A stretch of DNA of 25,357 nucleotides from assembly GCA_002327305.1 (NCBI GenBank), contig DCUZ01000057.1, forward strand, positions 1 to 25,357, in the 5' to 3' direction. The first letter of the stretch is position 1. Each line of letters begins with the position of its first letter. Under the pieces are notes generated by a model that saw nothing but the letters and a program-made list of their open reading frames with translations, was not told the origin of the DNA and ran no database searches. A program made the position numbers and the translations under genes. Shown piece after piece: positions 7,625 to 15,048 of this stretch. The DNA is from Holophagales bacterium UBA2201. GTDB lineage: Bacteria > Acidobacteriota > Thermoanaerobaculia > UBA2201.

Positions 7625-8961
7625 GAACGGTCCTCCTTCGCGTCTTCCTCGCCACCGGCTTCGTCCTAAGCATCGCCTGCGCCAAGGCGCCCCCCCAACC
7701 CCCGCCCCCCGCCCCCCGTCCCCATCTCCTTCTCATCTCCCTCGACGCCTGCCGCGCCGATCATCTGAGCGTCTACGGCTACGGGCGCGAGACCAGCCCG
7801 TTTTTGGCCGAACTGTCCGCCCGCGGGACCCTGTTCAGGCATGCCTTCTGCAACACCCACGGCACCACCCCATCCCACGCGACGATGCTTTCGTCGCTTT
7901 ACCAGGAAACCCACCGCATCGAATACCGCGCCGCGGAGGGGGAGAACAAGCAGGAGGCGGTGCCGAAGCGGGTGGTCCTTCTGCCGGAGATCCTCAAGGC
8001 CGAGGGGTATATCACGCTGGGCGTCACCGACGGCGGTCAGATGGCCCGGGGGTACGGCTTCGACCGGGGGTTCGTGGAGTTCGACGACGCCGGGGGGGGC
8101 ATCGCGAGCGGGACCGAAAAACTCCTGGCGATGGCCCGGCGGCACCTTCCCTCCGGCGCACCCCTGTTCCTGTTCCTCCACACCTACTCGGTCCACTCGC
8201 CGTATCTCCCTCCGGAGCCCTACCGGACGCTATTCGGCGAATTCCCCCATTCCATCGAACCCACCTCGGAAGCCCTCCTGCCCTTGGCCAATACCGCGTG
8301 GCGCGATCTGGCCCAGGGCGACCTGGACTTTCTCAAGGCGCAGTACGACGGGGGCATCCGGCACGCCGACGACACCCTGCGGCGGTTCTTCGGGGAACTG
8401 GAGGCCGACGGAATGCTGGACCGGACCGTGGCGGCCGTCACCGCCGACCACGGCGAGGAGTTCGCCGACCACGGCGGCCTCCTCCACCGCAACTTCCTCT
8501 ACGAGGAACTCCTGCGCGTTCCCCTCATCCTGGCCGGTCCCGGCGTCCCCGCCGGCCGGGTCGAGGAGAAACTGGCCGGTCTGGTGGACCTCTCCCCCAC
8601 CCTCCTCGCCCTCGCCGGGACCGCGCCGAAGGTCTTGATGGAGGGGCGCGACCTCCTCGACCCCGCCTTCCGCGGCGAGGTCCTCTTCGCCCAGTACGGC
8701 AACCTTCGCTACGCCCTCCGGACCCGGCAGTGGAAATACATCCGCACCACCGTCCCGGAAGGGGAGGAGTTGTTCGATCTGGTCGCCGATCCCGGCGAGA
8801 AGAACAACGCCGCGGCGGTTGAGCGGGAGCGGGCGCGCCGGTTTAGCAAGGCGCTGGAGGAGTGGAGGAGGGCCCGGCCCGACCTCGGCGCCCCCATCGG
8901 CAAGGTCGCCCTCACGCCGGAGCACGAAAAGCAGTTGCGGGCGCTGGGGTACATTCAATGA
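7621..8961 (+). CDS. Sulfatase-fold lipoprotein (alkaline phosphatase superfamily) lacking the formylglycine Cys/Ser
   Basis: A 446-residue protein starting at TTG 7621, the only start that includes the lipoprotein signal (LRTVLLRVFLATGFVLSIAC, Cys as acylation site). GGAGGG lies 9 nt upstream, and the TTGA overlap couples it to the propeller gene. Metal-site motifs of the superfamily are present: Asp42 and nearby Asp47 (ISLDACRADH), and DHG at 276-278 with a following His (ADHGEEFADHGG). Where sulfatases have C/S-x-P-x-R, this protein has T82-T-P-S-H86, so the residue converted to formylglycine is absent. The nucleophile would be Thr82, as in phosphoethanolamine-transferase-like relatives. 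It is probably an envelope-anchored phosphatase, phosphotransferase or phosphodiesterase rather than a true sulfatase; substrate unknown. The C-terminal part (LRTRQWKYIRT...LFDLVADPGEKNN) is the usual sulfatase C-terminal subdomain. Confidence 0.82.
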   Translation: MRTVLLRVFLATGFVLSIACAKAPPQPPPPAPRPHLLLISLDACRADHLSVYGYGRETSPFLAELSARGTLFRHAFCNTHGTTPSHATMLSSLYQETHRIEYRAAEGENKQEAVPKRVVLLPEILKAEGYITLGVTDGGQMARGYGFDRGFVEFDDAGGGIASGTEKLLAMARRHLPSGAPLFLFLHTYSVHSPYLPPEPYRTLFGEFPHSIEPTSEALLPLANTAWRDLAQGDLDFLKAQYDGGIRHADDTLRRFFGELEADGMLDRTVAAVTADHGEEFADHGGLLHRNFLYEELLRVPLILAGPGVPAGRVEEKLAGLVDLSPTLLALAGTAPKVLMEGRDLLDPAFRGEVLFAQYGNLRYALRTRQWKYIRTTVPEGEELFDLVADPGEKNNAAAVERERARRFSKALEEWRRARPDLGAPIGKVALTPEHEKQLRALGYIQ

Positions 8962-9136
8962 GGGTTCGCAGGTTCTCCGGCCCGCGGCTTCTCCTGTCGG
9001 GCCGACCGGTGAAGGAGCGATCTGCGTGAACTCCGATGCGGGGCACGATCGCGAAGGCCGCTTCTCCATCCCCTCGCCGTGTCCCGTGCTTCTCCGCCCC
9101 GCCCCGCGTTTCCGGGCTCAGAGCGCCGCGGGGAGT
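8962..9136. other. Intergenic region between convergent genes with inverted and direct repeats
   Basis: No coding potential supported. GGCCCG (8979-8984) and CGGGCC (8998-9003) can form a 6-bp stem with a 13-nt loop. The octamer GCTTCTCC occurs three times (8987-8994, 9060-9067, 9088-9095). It lies between the stops of the sulfatase-fold and DUF2959 genes, where a bidirectional terminator or a dispersed repeat would be expected. There is no T-run next to the stem, so a classical terminator is not supported. Confidence 0.3.
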
Positions 9137-9790
9137 TTATGACGTGGGGGCGACCCCCGTGGGGGAAACCCGGGCGGCCACTTTTTTCAACTCCTCCAAG
9201 GCGGAGTCCATAATCGCCACGACGGCGTTGCCATGGTCGTTGGCGTTCGCCACCACCGCGGTTTGGGCCACCAGGCCGCGGCCCTCCGGCGTCAGGTCGT
9301 TGCCGATGACCTTCTGGATGTCGTTGAGGTTGCTCATGAACGGGACGAAGGCCGTCGAGGCCCTGTCCAGCTCGGTCCGGACCCGCTCGAAGGCGGCCGT
9401 GGTCTCGGCCTTCCGTTCCTTGGCGATGAGCCGCAGTTCCTCATTCTGGACTTCGGCCTTGTCCTTTGTCCAGGCCTGCAGGTAGTCCGCCTTTTTGGCC
9501 CTCATGTCCTTCGCGCGCTTATTCACGGAATCGCAGGCCGCCTGAAGGCTCTTGACGTCCTTGGCGTATTGGTCGTAGGCGGACCGCAGGCCGGTGTCGT
9601 CCGCCGCCATCAGGGCGTCGAGCGAGGCGAGGGTGCTGGTGATCTGGTCGCGTACTGTCTGCAGGCTGTCATGCGTGGCAGCGATGCTGTCGGCGGCCCG
9701 GGCCGACCGGTCGGGAGCGGTGGTCTTGCAGCCCGCCAGGACAAACAGGGTCAGGGTTCCGGCCAGGAAAGTGGAAATGTGTCGCTTCAT
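9137..9790 (-). CDS. DUF2959-like lipoprotein
   Basis: A 217-residue protein with a lipoprotein signal peptide (HISTFLAGTLTLFVLAGCKTT; lipobox LAGC). The mature part is almost entirely helical and charged, with heptad-like spacing (SLQTVRDQITSTLASLDALM, KSLQAACDSVNKRAKDMRAK), so it should form long coiled coils. The pattern of a paired-helix region, a conserved Trp (LQAWTKDKAEV), then an ERKAETTAAFERVRTELD helix and a short C-terminal helix matches the DUF2959 family, whose function is unknown. The ATG at 9790 was chosen over one at 9805 because GAGGAGGG lies at the right distance upstream and the basic n-region is short. It has its own promoter about 40 nt upstream (9832-9861). Confidence 0.75.
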   Translation of the reverse strand: MKRHISTFLAGTLTLFVLAGCKTTAPDRSARAADSIAATHDSLQTVRDQITSTLASLDALMAADDTGLRSAYDQYAKDVKSLQAACDSVNKRAKDMRAKKADYLQAWTKDKAEVQNEELRLIAKERKAETTAAFERVRTELDRASTAFVPFMSNLNDIQKVIGNDLTPEGRGLVAQTAVVANANDHGNAVVAIMDSALEELKKVAARVSPTGVAPTS

Positions 9791-9831
9791 GGATTCCCTC
9801 CTCAAATGTGGGTTTCTGCAAGGCGCTCTGA

Positions 9832-9861
9832 ATTATAGCAGGCTGCGGACCGCATGCGCAA
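9832..9861 (-). promoter_or_regulatory. Promoter of the DUF2959 lipoprotein gene
   Basis: On the minus strand a perfect TATAAT (plus-strand 9832-9837) is preceded by TGC, giving the extended -10 TGCTATAAT. TTGCGC at 9856-9861 is the -35 with an 18-bp spacer. A leader of about 35 nt follows, ending in a GAGGAGGG Shine-Dalgarno before the ATG at 9790. This is a leadered, Shine-Dalgarno-dependent gene. The remaining upstream stretch to 9967 holds no gene. Confidence 0.65.
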
Positions 9862-9967
9862 CGGAGAAGCCAGGGATCGCGGGACCGTTGAAAAAGGCGC
9901 CGCCGGTTTAACGAACGGACGAAAAGAGGGGCCACGCCGGGTTGGGATCATCGAAACGGAACCGACC

Positions 9968-10732
9968 CTACGCCGGACGGCGCGCGATGAAAAATTCGTA
10001 GGCATAGCAATCGGAATGAAGGCGGTGCATCGCGGGCTCCTCCGCCAGCCGGTCGAGCGCGGAGAGGGCTTCGGCGTCGCCGGCGTAACGGCCGCGCAGT
10101 CCGGCGATGCGGCGTTCCATCGGTCCGTAGAACTCGTCCCACCATGCCTCGTCCGGCAGGGTGAACCGGCCGAGCAGTTCGAACCCCTCCTCCTCCACGG
10201 CGGCCGCGACGCCTTCCGCCCTTCCCATGGAGGGGTAGTCCTGTTCGAAGGCGGCCTTTACCCCGGGAGGCGGATCGTCCCGACGCCAGACCGCGTCGGT
10301 AAAGGCCAAACAGCCCCCCGGCTTCATCAGGCCGCGGCAGAGGCGCAGGGCGTTGCCGATGCCGATGTTGTAGAGCGCCCCCTCGGACCAGACGAGGTCG
10401 AACCGCTCCGGCGGCAGGGCCGGCCGGGCCAGGTCGCCCGCCAGCGCCAGGACCCGGGCCGAAAGGCCGCGCCCGGCAACCGCCGCCCGGAGGCGCGCGA
10501 CGCTCGGCAGGTGGCGGTCAAGCCCGACGATGCGGCCGTCCGTCAGTCCGGCCAGGTGGAGCGTCTGCCCCCCCGTCCCGCACCCGAGGTCAACGACGGC
10601 GGGTGACGGGGGCAGCCCCCGGCAGAGGGAGAGGGCCCTGGCGGCGCAGGCGCGGTTGCCCGGCCCCTGCCGTGGCAGGGCCTCGTACACCTCGAAAAAG
10701 ACCTCCCAAAAGCGCGCCTCGGGGACGCTCAC
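9968..10732 (-). CDS. Class I SAM-dependent methyltransferase
   Basis: A 254-residue protein with a Rossmann-type methyltransferase domain. Motif I is VVDLGCGTGGQTLHLA (~45-60), followed by the acidic loop GLDRHL, the motif around ALAGDLARPALPPERFDLVWSEGALYNIG, and motif LMKPGGCLAFTDAVW. The C-terminal ~90 residues are helical with an aromatic-rich patch (DEAWWDEFYGPMERR) and may form a substrate cap. The domain looks like the Methyltransf_11/25 group of small-molecule methyltransferases; the substrate cannot be predicted. The GTG start overlaps the stop of the acetyltransferase gene (GTGA), so the two are translationally coupled. No terminator with a clear stem is visible downstream. Confidence 0.82.
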   Translation of the reverse strand: MSVPEARFWEVFFEVYEALPRQGPGNRACAARALSLCRGLPPSPAVVDLGCGTGGQTLHLAGLTDGRIVGLDRHLPSVARLRAAVAGRGLSARVLALAGDLARPALPPERFDLVWSEGALYNIGIGNALRLCRGLMKPGGCLAFTDAVWRRDDPPPGVKAAFEQDYPSMGRAEGVAAAVEEEGFELLGRFTLPDEAWWDEFYGPMERRIAGLRGRYAGDAEALSALDRLAEEPAMHRLHSDCYAYEFFIARRPA

Positions 10733-11235
10733 GCGCCCGTTCCTTCCCGGCGCCGCACCATCAGCACATGACGCCCGCCGGGTCCGTCGTCGAAGTCCCG
10801 GTCGCGGAGGAAGCCGGCCTTGGCGAAGGCCCGCCGCGAAGCGTGGTTGTCGAGCCGGACCGCGGCGATGACGAAGGGAACGGCGGGGTCGGACAGCGCG
10901 GCGGCCGCGACGAGGCGGATGGCGGCGGTCCCCAGGCCCCGTCCCATTTCGGCGGGCTCACCGATCATGACGTCAATGTCAAGGACGCTTTCGGGGACGT
11001 CGAAGAGCCCGGCCTCGTCCAGCTCGCGGCGCGAGGGATGCTGCCAAAGCACGAGGCCGACCTTGCGGCCGTCGGTTTCGATGACGGCCCGCCACTGCCC
11101 CTCGCCCGGCGGCTCGCGCAGGATGCGGATGTTCTCCACGGGGTCGCCCCAGGTCGGGCGGACGTGGTCCGCGTTCAGCCACCGCTCAATGGCGGGCAGG
11201 TCGTCGTTGGAGACACCGAGAAGGCGCACATTCAT
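10729..11235 (-). CDS. GNAT-family N-acetyltransferase (AAC(6')-like layout)
   Basis: A 168-residue protein. The acetyl-CoA binding motif A is EMGRGLGTAAIRLVAAAAL (~88-106), preceded by the beta strand SVLDIDVMIGEP and followed by VRLDNHASRRAFAKAGF, the typical motif B. The N-terminal half (AIERWLNADHVRPTWGDP, GEGQWRAVIETDGRKVGLVLW) resembles the aminoglycoside 6'-acetyltransferase/Acetyltransf_8 branch, but this branch also includes siderophore and unknown-substrate enzymes, so no resistance function is claimed. The enzyme would transfer acetyl from acetyl-CoA to an amine in the cytoplasm. The stop overlaps the methyltransferase start by four bases. It starts 40 bp after the DUF1801 gene, and no strong Shine-Dalgarno is seen. 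Confidence 0.8.
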   Translation of the reverse strand: MNVRLLGVSNDDLPAIERWLNADHVRPTWGDPVENIRILREPPGEGQWRAVIETDGRKVGLVLWQHPSRRELDEAGLFDVPESVLDIDVMIGEPAEMGRGLGTAAIRLVAAAALSDPAVPFVIAAVRLDNHASRRAFAKAGFLRDRDFDDGPGGRHVLMVRRREGTGA

Positions 11236-11275
11236 ATCGGCAGATCACCCAATCATCGGCCAATGCCGTCGTCGT

Positions 11276-11791
11276 TCACCGGCGTTTTTGGGAAACACTG
11301 GACCGTGCCCCGTGGTCCGGCCGTTTCCTGGAAGCTGGGGGCCTTGCAGCCCCAAATCCTGTATGGCCTCCGGCAGAGGCCTGGTCCGGAGCGCATTCCG
11401 CCGGCATTGGCTTCTTCCGCTTGGGTTCTGCTTTGGCCAGGTTTTCCTTCACCCGGAACTTGACGATCCGGCCGATGAGGCCGTAGGGGATCGGCTGGTC
11501 CGGAGGGAACCGGATCGACCCCTTGGAGATGGCGTAGGGGGCCAGTTCATTTCTGAAATTTTCAATGCCGCTCGGGGTGGGGTAGAAGCCGATGTGGTTT
11601 TTGAACGCCGCGCAATGGACCAGGTTGCCGCCAAGACGGAAGGTGGGGATTCCGTAGGACAGGACCTCCTGGGCGTCCGGGGCGGCCCGTCGGATGGTTT
11701 GCCTGATCTTCCCGAGCCTGACGCGGACCTCGTCGGAAAAGCCCGCGATGTAGTCGTCGATGGTGCGGGGACGGATCGGGGCGGATCTCAT
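11276..11791 (-). CDS. DUF1801 (YdhG-like) protein with an unusual C-terminal extension
   Basis: A 171-residue protein. Residues ~8-115 match the DUF1801 alpha/beta fold: RTIDDYIAGFSDEVRVRLGKIRQTIRR, APDAQEVLSYGIPTFRL, LVHCAAFKNHIGFYPTPSGIE, then SKGSIRFPPDQPIPYGLIGRIVKFRVKENL. The function of the family is unknown; some members are described as iron-chaperone-like. Family members normally end near the RVKENL helix, whereas here ~50 low-complexity residues rich in Ala, Pro, Arg and Lys follow, ending SSVSQKRR. That tail looks like read-through into former intergenic DNA. The ATG at 11791 has a weak purine-rich stretch (AAGGGG) upstream. The ~120 bp between this gene and the S9 peptidase stop holds a 7-bp repeat and nothing else recognisable. 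Confidence 0.78.
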   Translation of the reverse strand: MRSAPIRPRTIDDYIAGFSDEVRVRLGKIRQTIRRAAPDAQEVLSYGIPTFRLGGNLVHCAAFKNHIGFYPTPSGIENFRNELAPYAISKGSIRFPPDQPIPYGLIGRIVKFRVKENLAKAEPKRKKPMPAECAPDQASAGGHTGFGAARPPASRKRPDHGARSSVSQKRR

Positions 11792-11880
11792 GGGGTCGCC
11801 CCTTTCATGCGTCGCTACCCCCGGTTCGGATCCCGAGGGGGCAACCGACGCCGGGTCCGGTCCGAAGGACTGCATGGACT

Positions 11881-11908
11881 GAAACTTCGAACTTGAAACT
11901 TGATACTG
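11881..11908. repeat. Degenerate 7-bp tandem repeat next to the S9 peptidase stop
   Basis: Four 7-mers in a row, GAAACTT / CGAACTT / GAAACTT / GATACTG, end three bases before the minus-strand stop codon of the S9 peptidase gene. The stretch is A+T-rich compared with its surroundings. Confidence 0.5.
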
Positions 11909-11910
11909 AT

Positions 11911-13950
11911 CTATTGGACATGCTTTCCGATGAACCCCAGGACCTCCTGCCACCACAACTGCGCGTTGCGTGGCTTGGCGACGAAGTGGGTCTCGTCGGG
12001 GAAGTAGAGGAATTGGGATTCGACCCCGAGGCGCTGGAGGGCCTGGAACAACTGGAAGGCCTGGCTCTCGGCCACCCGGTAGTCGTGGGCGCCGTGGACC
12101 ACCAGCATGGGGGTCTTGAATTTCTCCAGGTTGAGGGCGAAGTTGGCGGGATTGAACTTCTCGTACAGTTCGGGGTGGTGGTAGGGGTCGCCGCCGAACT
12201 CCCACTCGGGGAACCACAGTTCCTCCGTGCACCCGTACTTGCTCCTCATGTCCCACAGCCCCGCGTGGCTGACGAGGGCCTTGAACACCGGCGTCTGCAC
12301 GGCCAGCCAGTTCATCATGTAGCCGCCGTAGGAGGCCCCCGCCCCGGCGACGCGGCCGCCGTCGATGAAGGGGTACCTTCCCGTGAGGAAGCCCACGCCC
12401 GACAGGATGTCCTCGTACGGGCGGTCGCCCCAGTGCAGGGTGATGGCGTCCTTGTAGGCCTCGCCGTAGGAGGTGGAGCCGCGGAAGTTGGGCATGAAGA
12501 CCACATACCCGGGGGCGGCGAACATCTCGGCGTTCCAGCGGAAGTGGAAATCGTCGCCGAAGGTGCTCTGCGGCCCGCCATGCACCAGGACCACCAGCGG
12601 ATACTTCTTCGCGGCGTCGAAGCCCGGCGGTTTCATCAGGAAGCCCCACACCGTCGTTCCGTCGGTGGACTTCCAGGAGAGTTCCTCCACGGGGGGGAGT
12701 TCGATGCCGGCGAGGAGGTCGCGGTTGAGGAAGGTGCGCTGGGCCGTCTTGCCCGTCTTGAGGTCGAGGGTGAAGACCTCCTTGGGGAAGTGGGCCAATT
12801 GGTGGTGGAAGTGGACGGCGCCGCCCCTGGGGTCCACGACGATCTTCGAGGGATTGTGCGTTTTCAGAACGGTCTCGACCTTCCCGCTGTTGATGTCGGC
12901 CCTGTAGAGCCAAAAGCGTCCGTGGACCTCGGCGGTGAAGAACACCGCCTTCGAATCGGGGGCCCACCGGTACTCGGTGATGGAGAGGTCCTCGGCCGCC
13001 GTGAGGTTGACCAGGGTCCGCTTCTGGCGGTGATAGACGATCAGGTCCTGCTTGTCGGCCTCGAACCCCTCCCGCTTCATCCGGGAAAAGGCCAGCCACC
13101 GGCCGTCGGGCGAATAGGCCGGGCCGCAGTCCTGCCCGCGGTTGGCCGAGGTGAGGTTCATCACCCCGCCGGTCTTAAGGTCGCGCAGGAAGACATCGTG
13201 GTTGGTGGAGCGCTCGGGGCGCGGGTCATGGTTGGCCGTGTAGGCCAATTCGGTCCCGTCGGGGGAGAGGGCGAAGGGGTAATCGTTGCCGAGGGAGAGG
13301 GGGGGCACGGGGCCCTCGTCGGGGGTGAGGTCGGTCAGGGCGCCGTCGGCGGCCTTCCAGAGGAACAGGTGCGCCACCGTCCCGTCCTGCCAGGAGTCCC
13401 AGACGCGGTAGTAGGGGGCGGTGATAACGCGGGCCTGGACGGGGTCCTCCTCCCGGGCCTTGAGTTTTTTGTCGGTGCAGGCCGGGTCGGCGCCGCACTC
13501 GGGGATGACGCTGAGGGAAACGATGAAGTCGCCGCCGGCGAGGGGAAGGTAGTCGTTGACGCCCACGGGGAAGGCGGTGACCGGCATGGCCTCGCCGCCG
13601 TCGAGCGGAAGGCGCCAGATGTTGCGCGTCCCGCCGCGCGCGGAGAGGACGTAAAGCGACCGGCCGTCAGGGGAGAACCGGGGGTCGCTGGAGTTCTTCT
13701 CATGGCTCGTCATCTGCCGCGCCGCGCCGGTGGCGGTGTCCAGGACCCACACCTGTGTCCTGATCCTGTTCGCCTCCAGGTCGGGCGTTCCCACGGCGTA
13801 GGCGAGGAGGGCCCCGTCGGGGGAGACGGCCAGGCCGGAGAGGCGCTGGATGCGGATGAAATCATCGAAGGTGAGGGGCCGCGGGCCGGCGAACGCGGAA
13901 AGGGCGGCGAGGCACAGGGCGGCGAGGGCGAACGAGGCGGTTCTTTTCAT
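11911..13950 (-). CDS. Exported S9C prolyl oligopeptidase-family peptidase
   Basis: A 679-residue protein with a signal peptide (RTASFALAALCLAALSAFA). Residues ~25-400 are a WD40/TolB-like beta-propeller with repeated SPDG motifs (LAVSPDGALLAYAV, RFSPDGRSLYVLSA, ALSPDGTELAYTA, AYSPDGRWLAFSR). The C-terminal alpha/beta hydrolase domain (~420-679) has the oxyanion region LVHGGPQS, nucleophile Ser540 in GASYGGYM, Asp623 in HGAHDYRV and His655 in DETHF. It is closest in layout to dipeptidyl-peptidase 5 and acylaminoacyl-peptidases, removing short N-terminal units from peptides, here in the periplasm or outside. A strong Shine-Dalgarno AAGGAGG (13957-13963) sits 6 nt before the ATG. A weak promoter (TTGACG, 18 bp, TGA-CAAGAT) may lie further upstream. 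The POT transporter at 15910-17220 could take up its products (inference). Confidence 0.88.
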   Translation of the reverse strand: MKRTASFALAALCLAALSAFAGPRPLTFDDFIRIQRLSGLAVSPDGALLAYAVGTPDLEANRIRTQVWVLDTATGAARQMTSHEKNSSDPRFSPDGRSLYVLSARGGTRNIWRLPLDGGEAMPVTAFPVGVNDYLPLAGGDFIVSLSVIPECGADPACTDKKLKAREEDPVQARVITAPYYRVWDSWQDGTVAHLFLWKAADGALTDLTPDEGPVPPLSLGNDYPFALSPDGTELAYTANHDPRPERSTNHDVFLRDLKTGGVMNLTSANRGQDCGPAYSPDGRWLAFSRMKREGFEADKQDLIVYHRQKRTLVNLTAAEDLSITEYRWAPDSKAVFFTAEVHGRFWLYRADINSGKVETVLKTHNPSKIVVDPRGGAVHFHHQLAHFPKEVFTLDLKTGKTAQRTFLNRDLLAGIELPPVEELSWKSTDGTTVWGFLMKPPGFDAAKKYPLVVLVHGGPQSTFGDDFHFRWNAEMFAAPGYVVFMPNFRGSTSYGEAYKDAITLHWGDRPYEDILSGVGFLTGRYPFIDGGRVAGAGASYGGYMMNWLAVQTPVFKALVSHAGLWDMRSKYGCTEELWFPEWEFGGDPYHHPELYEKFNPANFALNLEKFKTPMLVVHGAHDYRVAESQAFQLFQALQRLGVESQFLYFPDETHFVAKPRNAQLWWQEVLGFIGKHVQ

Positions 13951-14059
13951 CGAGGACCTCCTTGGGATCGCTCCATCTTGTCATAGTGGCGCCGGTTCCG
14001 TCAACCCGCCACTTCTCCCACCGCCGGCGCGCGGCGCCAGGGAGGAGCGGCCGCCTCCG

Positions 14060-14068
14060 TGATAGAAT
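14060..14068 (+). promoter_or_regulatory. Extended -10 promoter element of the FGE-like gene
   Basis: TGATAGAAT is an extended -10 (TGn + TAGAAT). No recognisable -35 lies upstream. Its end is 8 nt before the ATG at 14077, so transcription should begin one or two bases before the start codon, and no Shine-Dalgarno is present. Confidence 0.45.
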
Positions 14069-14076
14069 CACCGCCG

Positions 14077-15048
14077 ATGGAACACTTCCCCCCCGCGCTC
14101 CTGGCGGTTCTCCTCCTCGCCTCCCCGACGGCGGCGCAGGAGGTGGCTCTCGTCCGTCCTTTCCGCCCGGCCCCCTCCGACGCAGCGGCCCCGGAGGCGG
14201 TCCGGGCCGTGCCCATGGTGCGGCTCCCGGGAGGGACCTTCCGGATGGGGTGCACGAAGGGGGACCCCGTCTGCGCCCTCCATGAACTGCCTCCGAGGAG
14301 GGTGACGGTGCCCCCCTTCGACCTGGACCGCCGCGAGGCGACCGGGGCGGATTACGCGGCGTGCGTGGAGGCCGGCGCCTGCGCCGGGCCGCCCGATACC
14401 CGGGGGTGCCCCGCGCGTTATTGGGAAACCGCCGGACTTCCCGCGGCGTGCGTCACCTGGGAGGAGGCGCGCGCGTTCTGCGCGTGGGCGGGCAAGCGTC
14501 TCCCGTCCGAGGCGGAGTGGGAGTACGCCGCCCGGGCGGGACGGGACGACCGCTGGTTCTGGTGGGGGGAGAAATATGACTGGATGCACGCCAACAACCT
14601 GGGGGTGGGGGGACGCGACCAGTTTCGCGAGGCGGCGCCGCCGGGGAGCTTCGGGCCGGACCCCTACGGATCCTTCGACCTCATCGGCAACGCGGCGGAG
14701 TGGGTCCAGGACTGCTACGGCTCCTCGTATCTCGGGGGGCCGAAAGACGGGAGCGCCCGGGAGTGGGAGGGATGTGAACGGCGGGTGAAGCGCGGCGGCT
14801 CGTGGAAGGACGACGCCACCCTCCTGCGGGTCTCGTCCCGCCTCGGCGTCATCGCCACCGAGCGGGACCGGTCGCTGGGGTTCCGGTGCGCGCGCTCCAT
14901 TCCCGCGCCCCCGCCCGGCGGGACGGGCGAGACGGGCGAGACGGGCGAGACGGGCGAGACGGGCGAGACGGGCGAGACGGGCGAGACGGGCATGACGAGC
15001 AAGGCAAGAGAAAATCGCGAGAATGATGCTAAGCCATCGCTAAATTAG
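14077..15048 (+). CDS. Secreted FGE-sulfatase-domain (SUMF1-like) protein without the catalytic cysteines
   Basis: A 323-residue protein with a signal peptide (HFPPALLAVLLLASPTAAQ). The FGE-sulfatase domain (~47-280) is clear: MVRLPGGTFRMGC, FDLDRREATGADYAACVEAG, CVTWEEARAFCAWAGKRLPSEAEWEYAARAG, GSFDLIGNAAEWVQDCY, VKRGGSWKDD and RSLGFRCAR. True formylglycine-generating enzymes carry two cysteines shortly after the GGS motif. Here those positions read GGSWKDDATLLRV, so both are missing and enzyme activity on sulfatases is unlikely; a binding or structural role is more probable. The six or so other cysteines suggest extracytoplasmic disulfides. The last ~40 residues are abnormal: seven Thr-Gly-Glu triplets encoded by a 9-bp repeat, then 18 residues encoded by low-GC DNA. 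The ATG at 14077 is favoured over a GTG at 14059, which lies upstream of and overlaps the -10 box. Confidence 0.82.
   Translation: MEHFPPALLAVLLLASPTAAQEVALVRPFRPAPSDAAAPEAVRAVPMVRLPGGTFRMGCTKGDPVCALHELPPRRVTVPPFDLDRREATGADYAACVEAGACAGPPDTRGCPARYWETAGLPAACVTWEEARAFCAWAGKRLPSEAEWEYAARAGRDDRWFWWGEKYDWMHANNLGVGGRDQFREAAPPGSFGPDPYGSFDLIGNAAEWVQDCYGSSYLGGPKDGSAREWEGCERRVKRGGSWKDDATLLRVSSRLGVIATERDRSLGFRCARSIPAPPPGGTGETGETGETGETGETGETGETGMTSKARENRENDAKPSLN
14922..14991 (+). repeat. 9-bp tandem array, seven perfect copies (GACGGGCGA)
   Basis: Seven identical 9-mers at 14922-14984 plus a partial eighth. The array is in frame inside the FGE-like gene and encodes a (Thr-Gly-Glu)7 tail. Perfect identity of the copies indicates recent expansion. 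A degenerate array of the same unit in the opposite orientation lies at 15308-15343. Confidence 0.9.

Noticed and set aside
9862..9967. Terminator after the methyltransferase gene at a GGCGGCGCC-CTTTTT-like stretch
   Set aside because: The possible stem is only four pairs with a one-base loop, which is not a stable hairpin.
10729..11235. Naming the GNAT gene as an aminoglycoside-resistance gene
   Set aside because: The layout is similar, but substrate specificity cannot be read from the sequence and the family branch has other functions.
7621..15048. A sulfatase and its formylglycine-generating maturase as a functional pair
   Set aside because: The sulfatase-fold protein lacks the modifiable Cys/Ser and the FGE-like protein lacks both catalytic cysteines.
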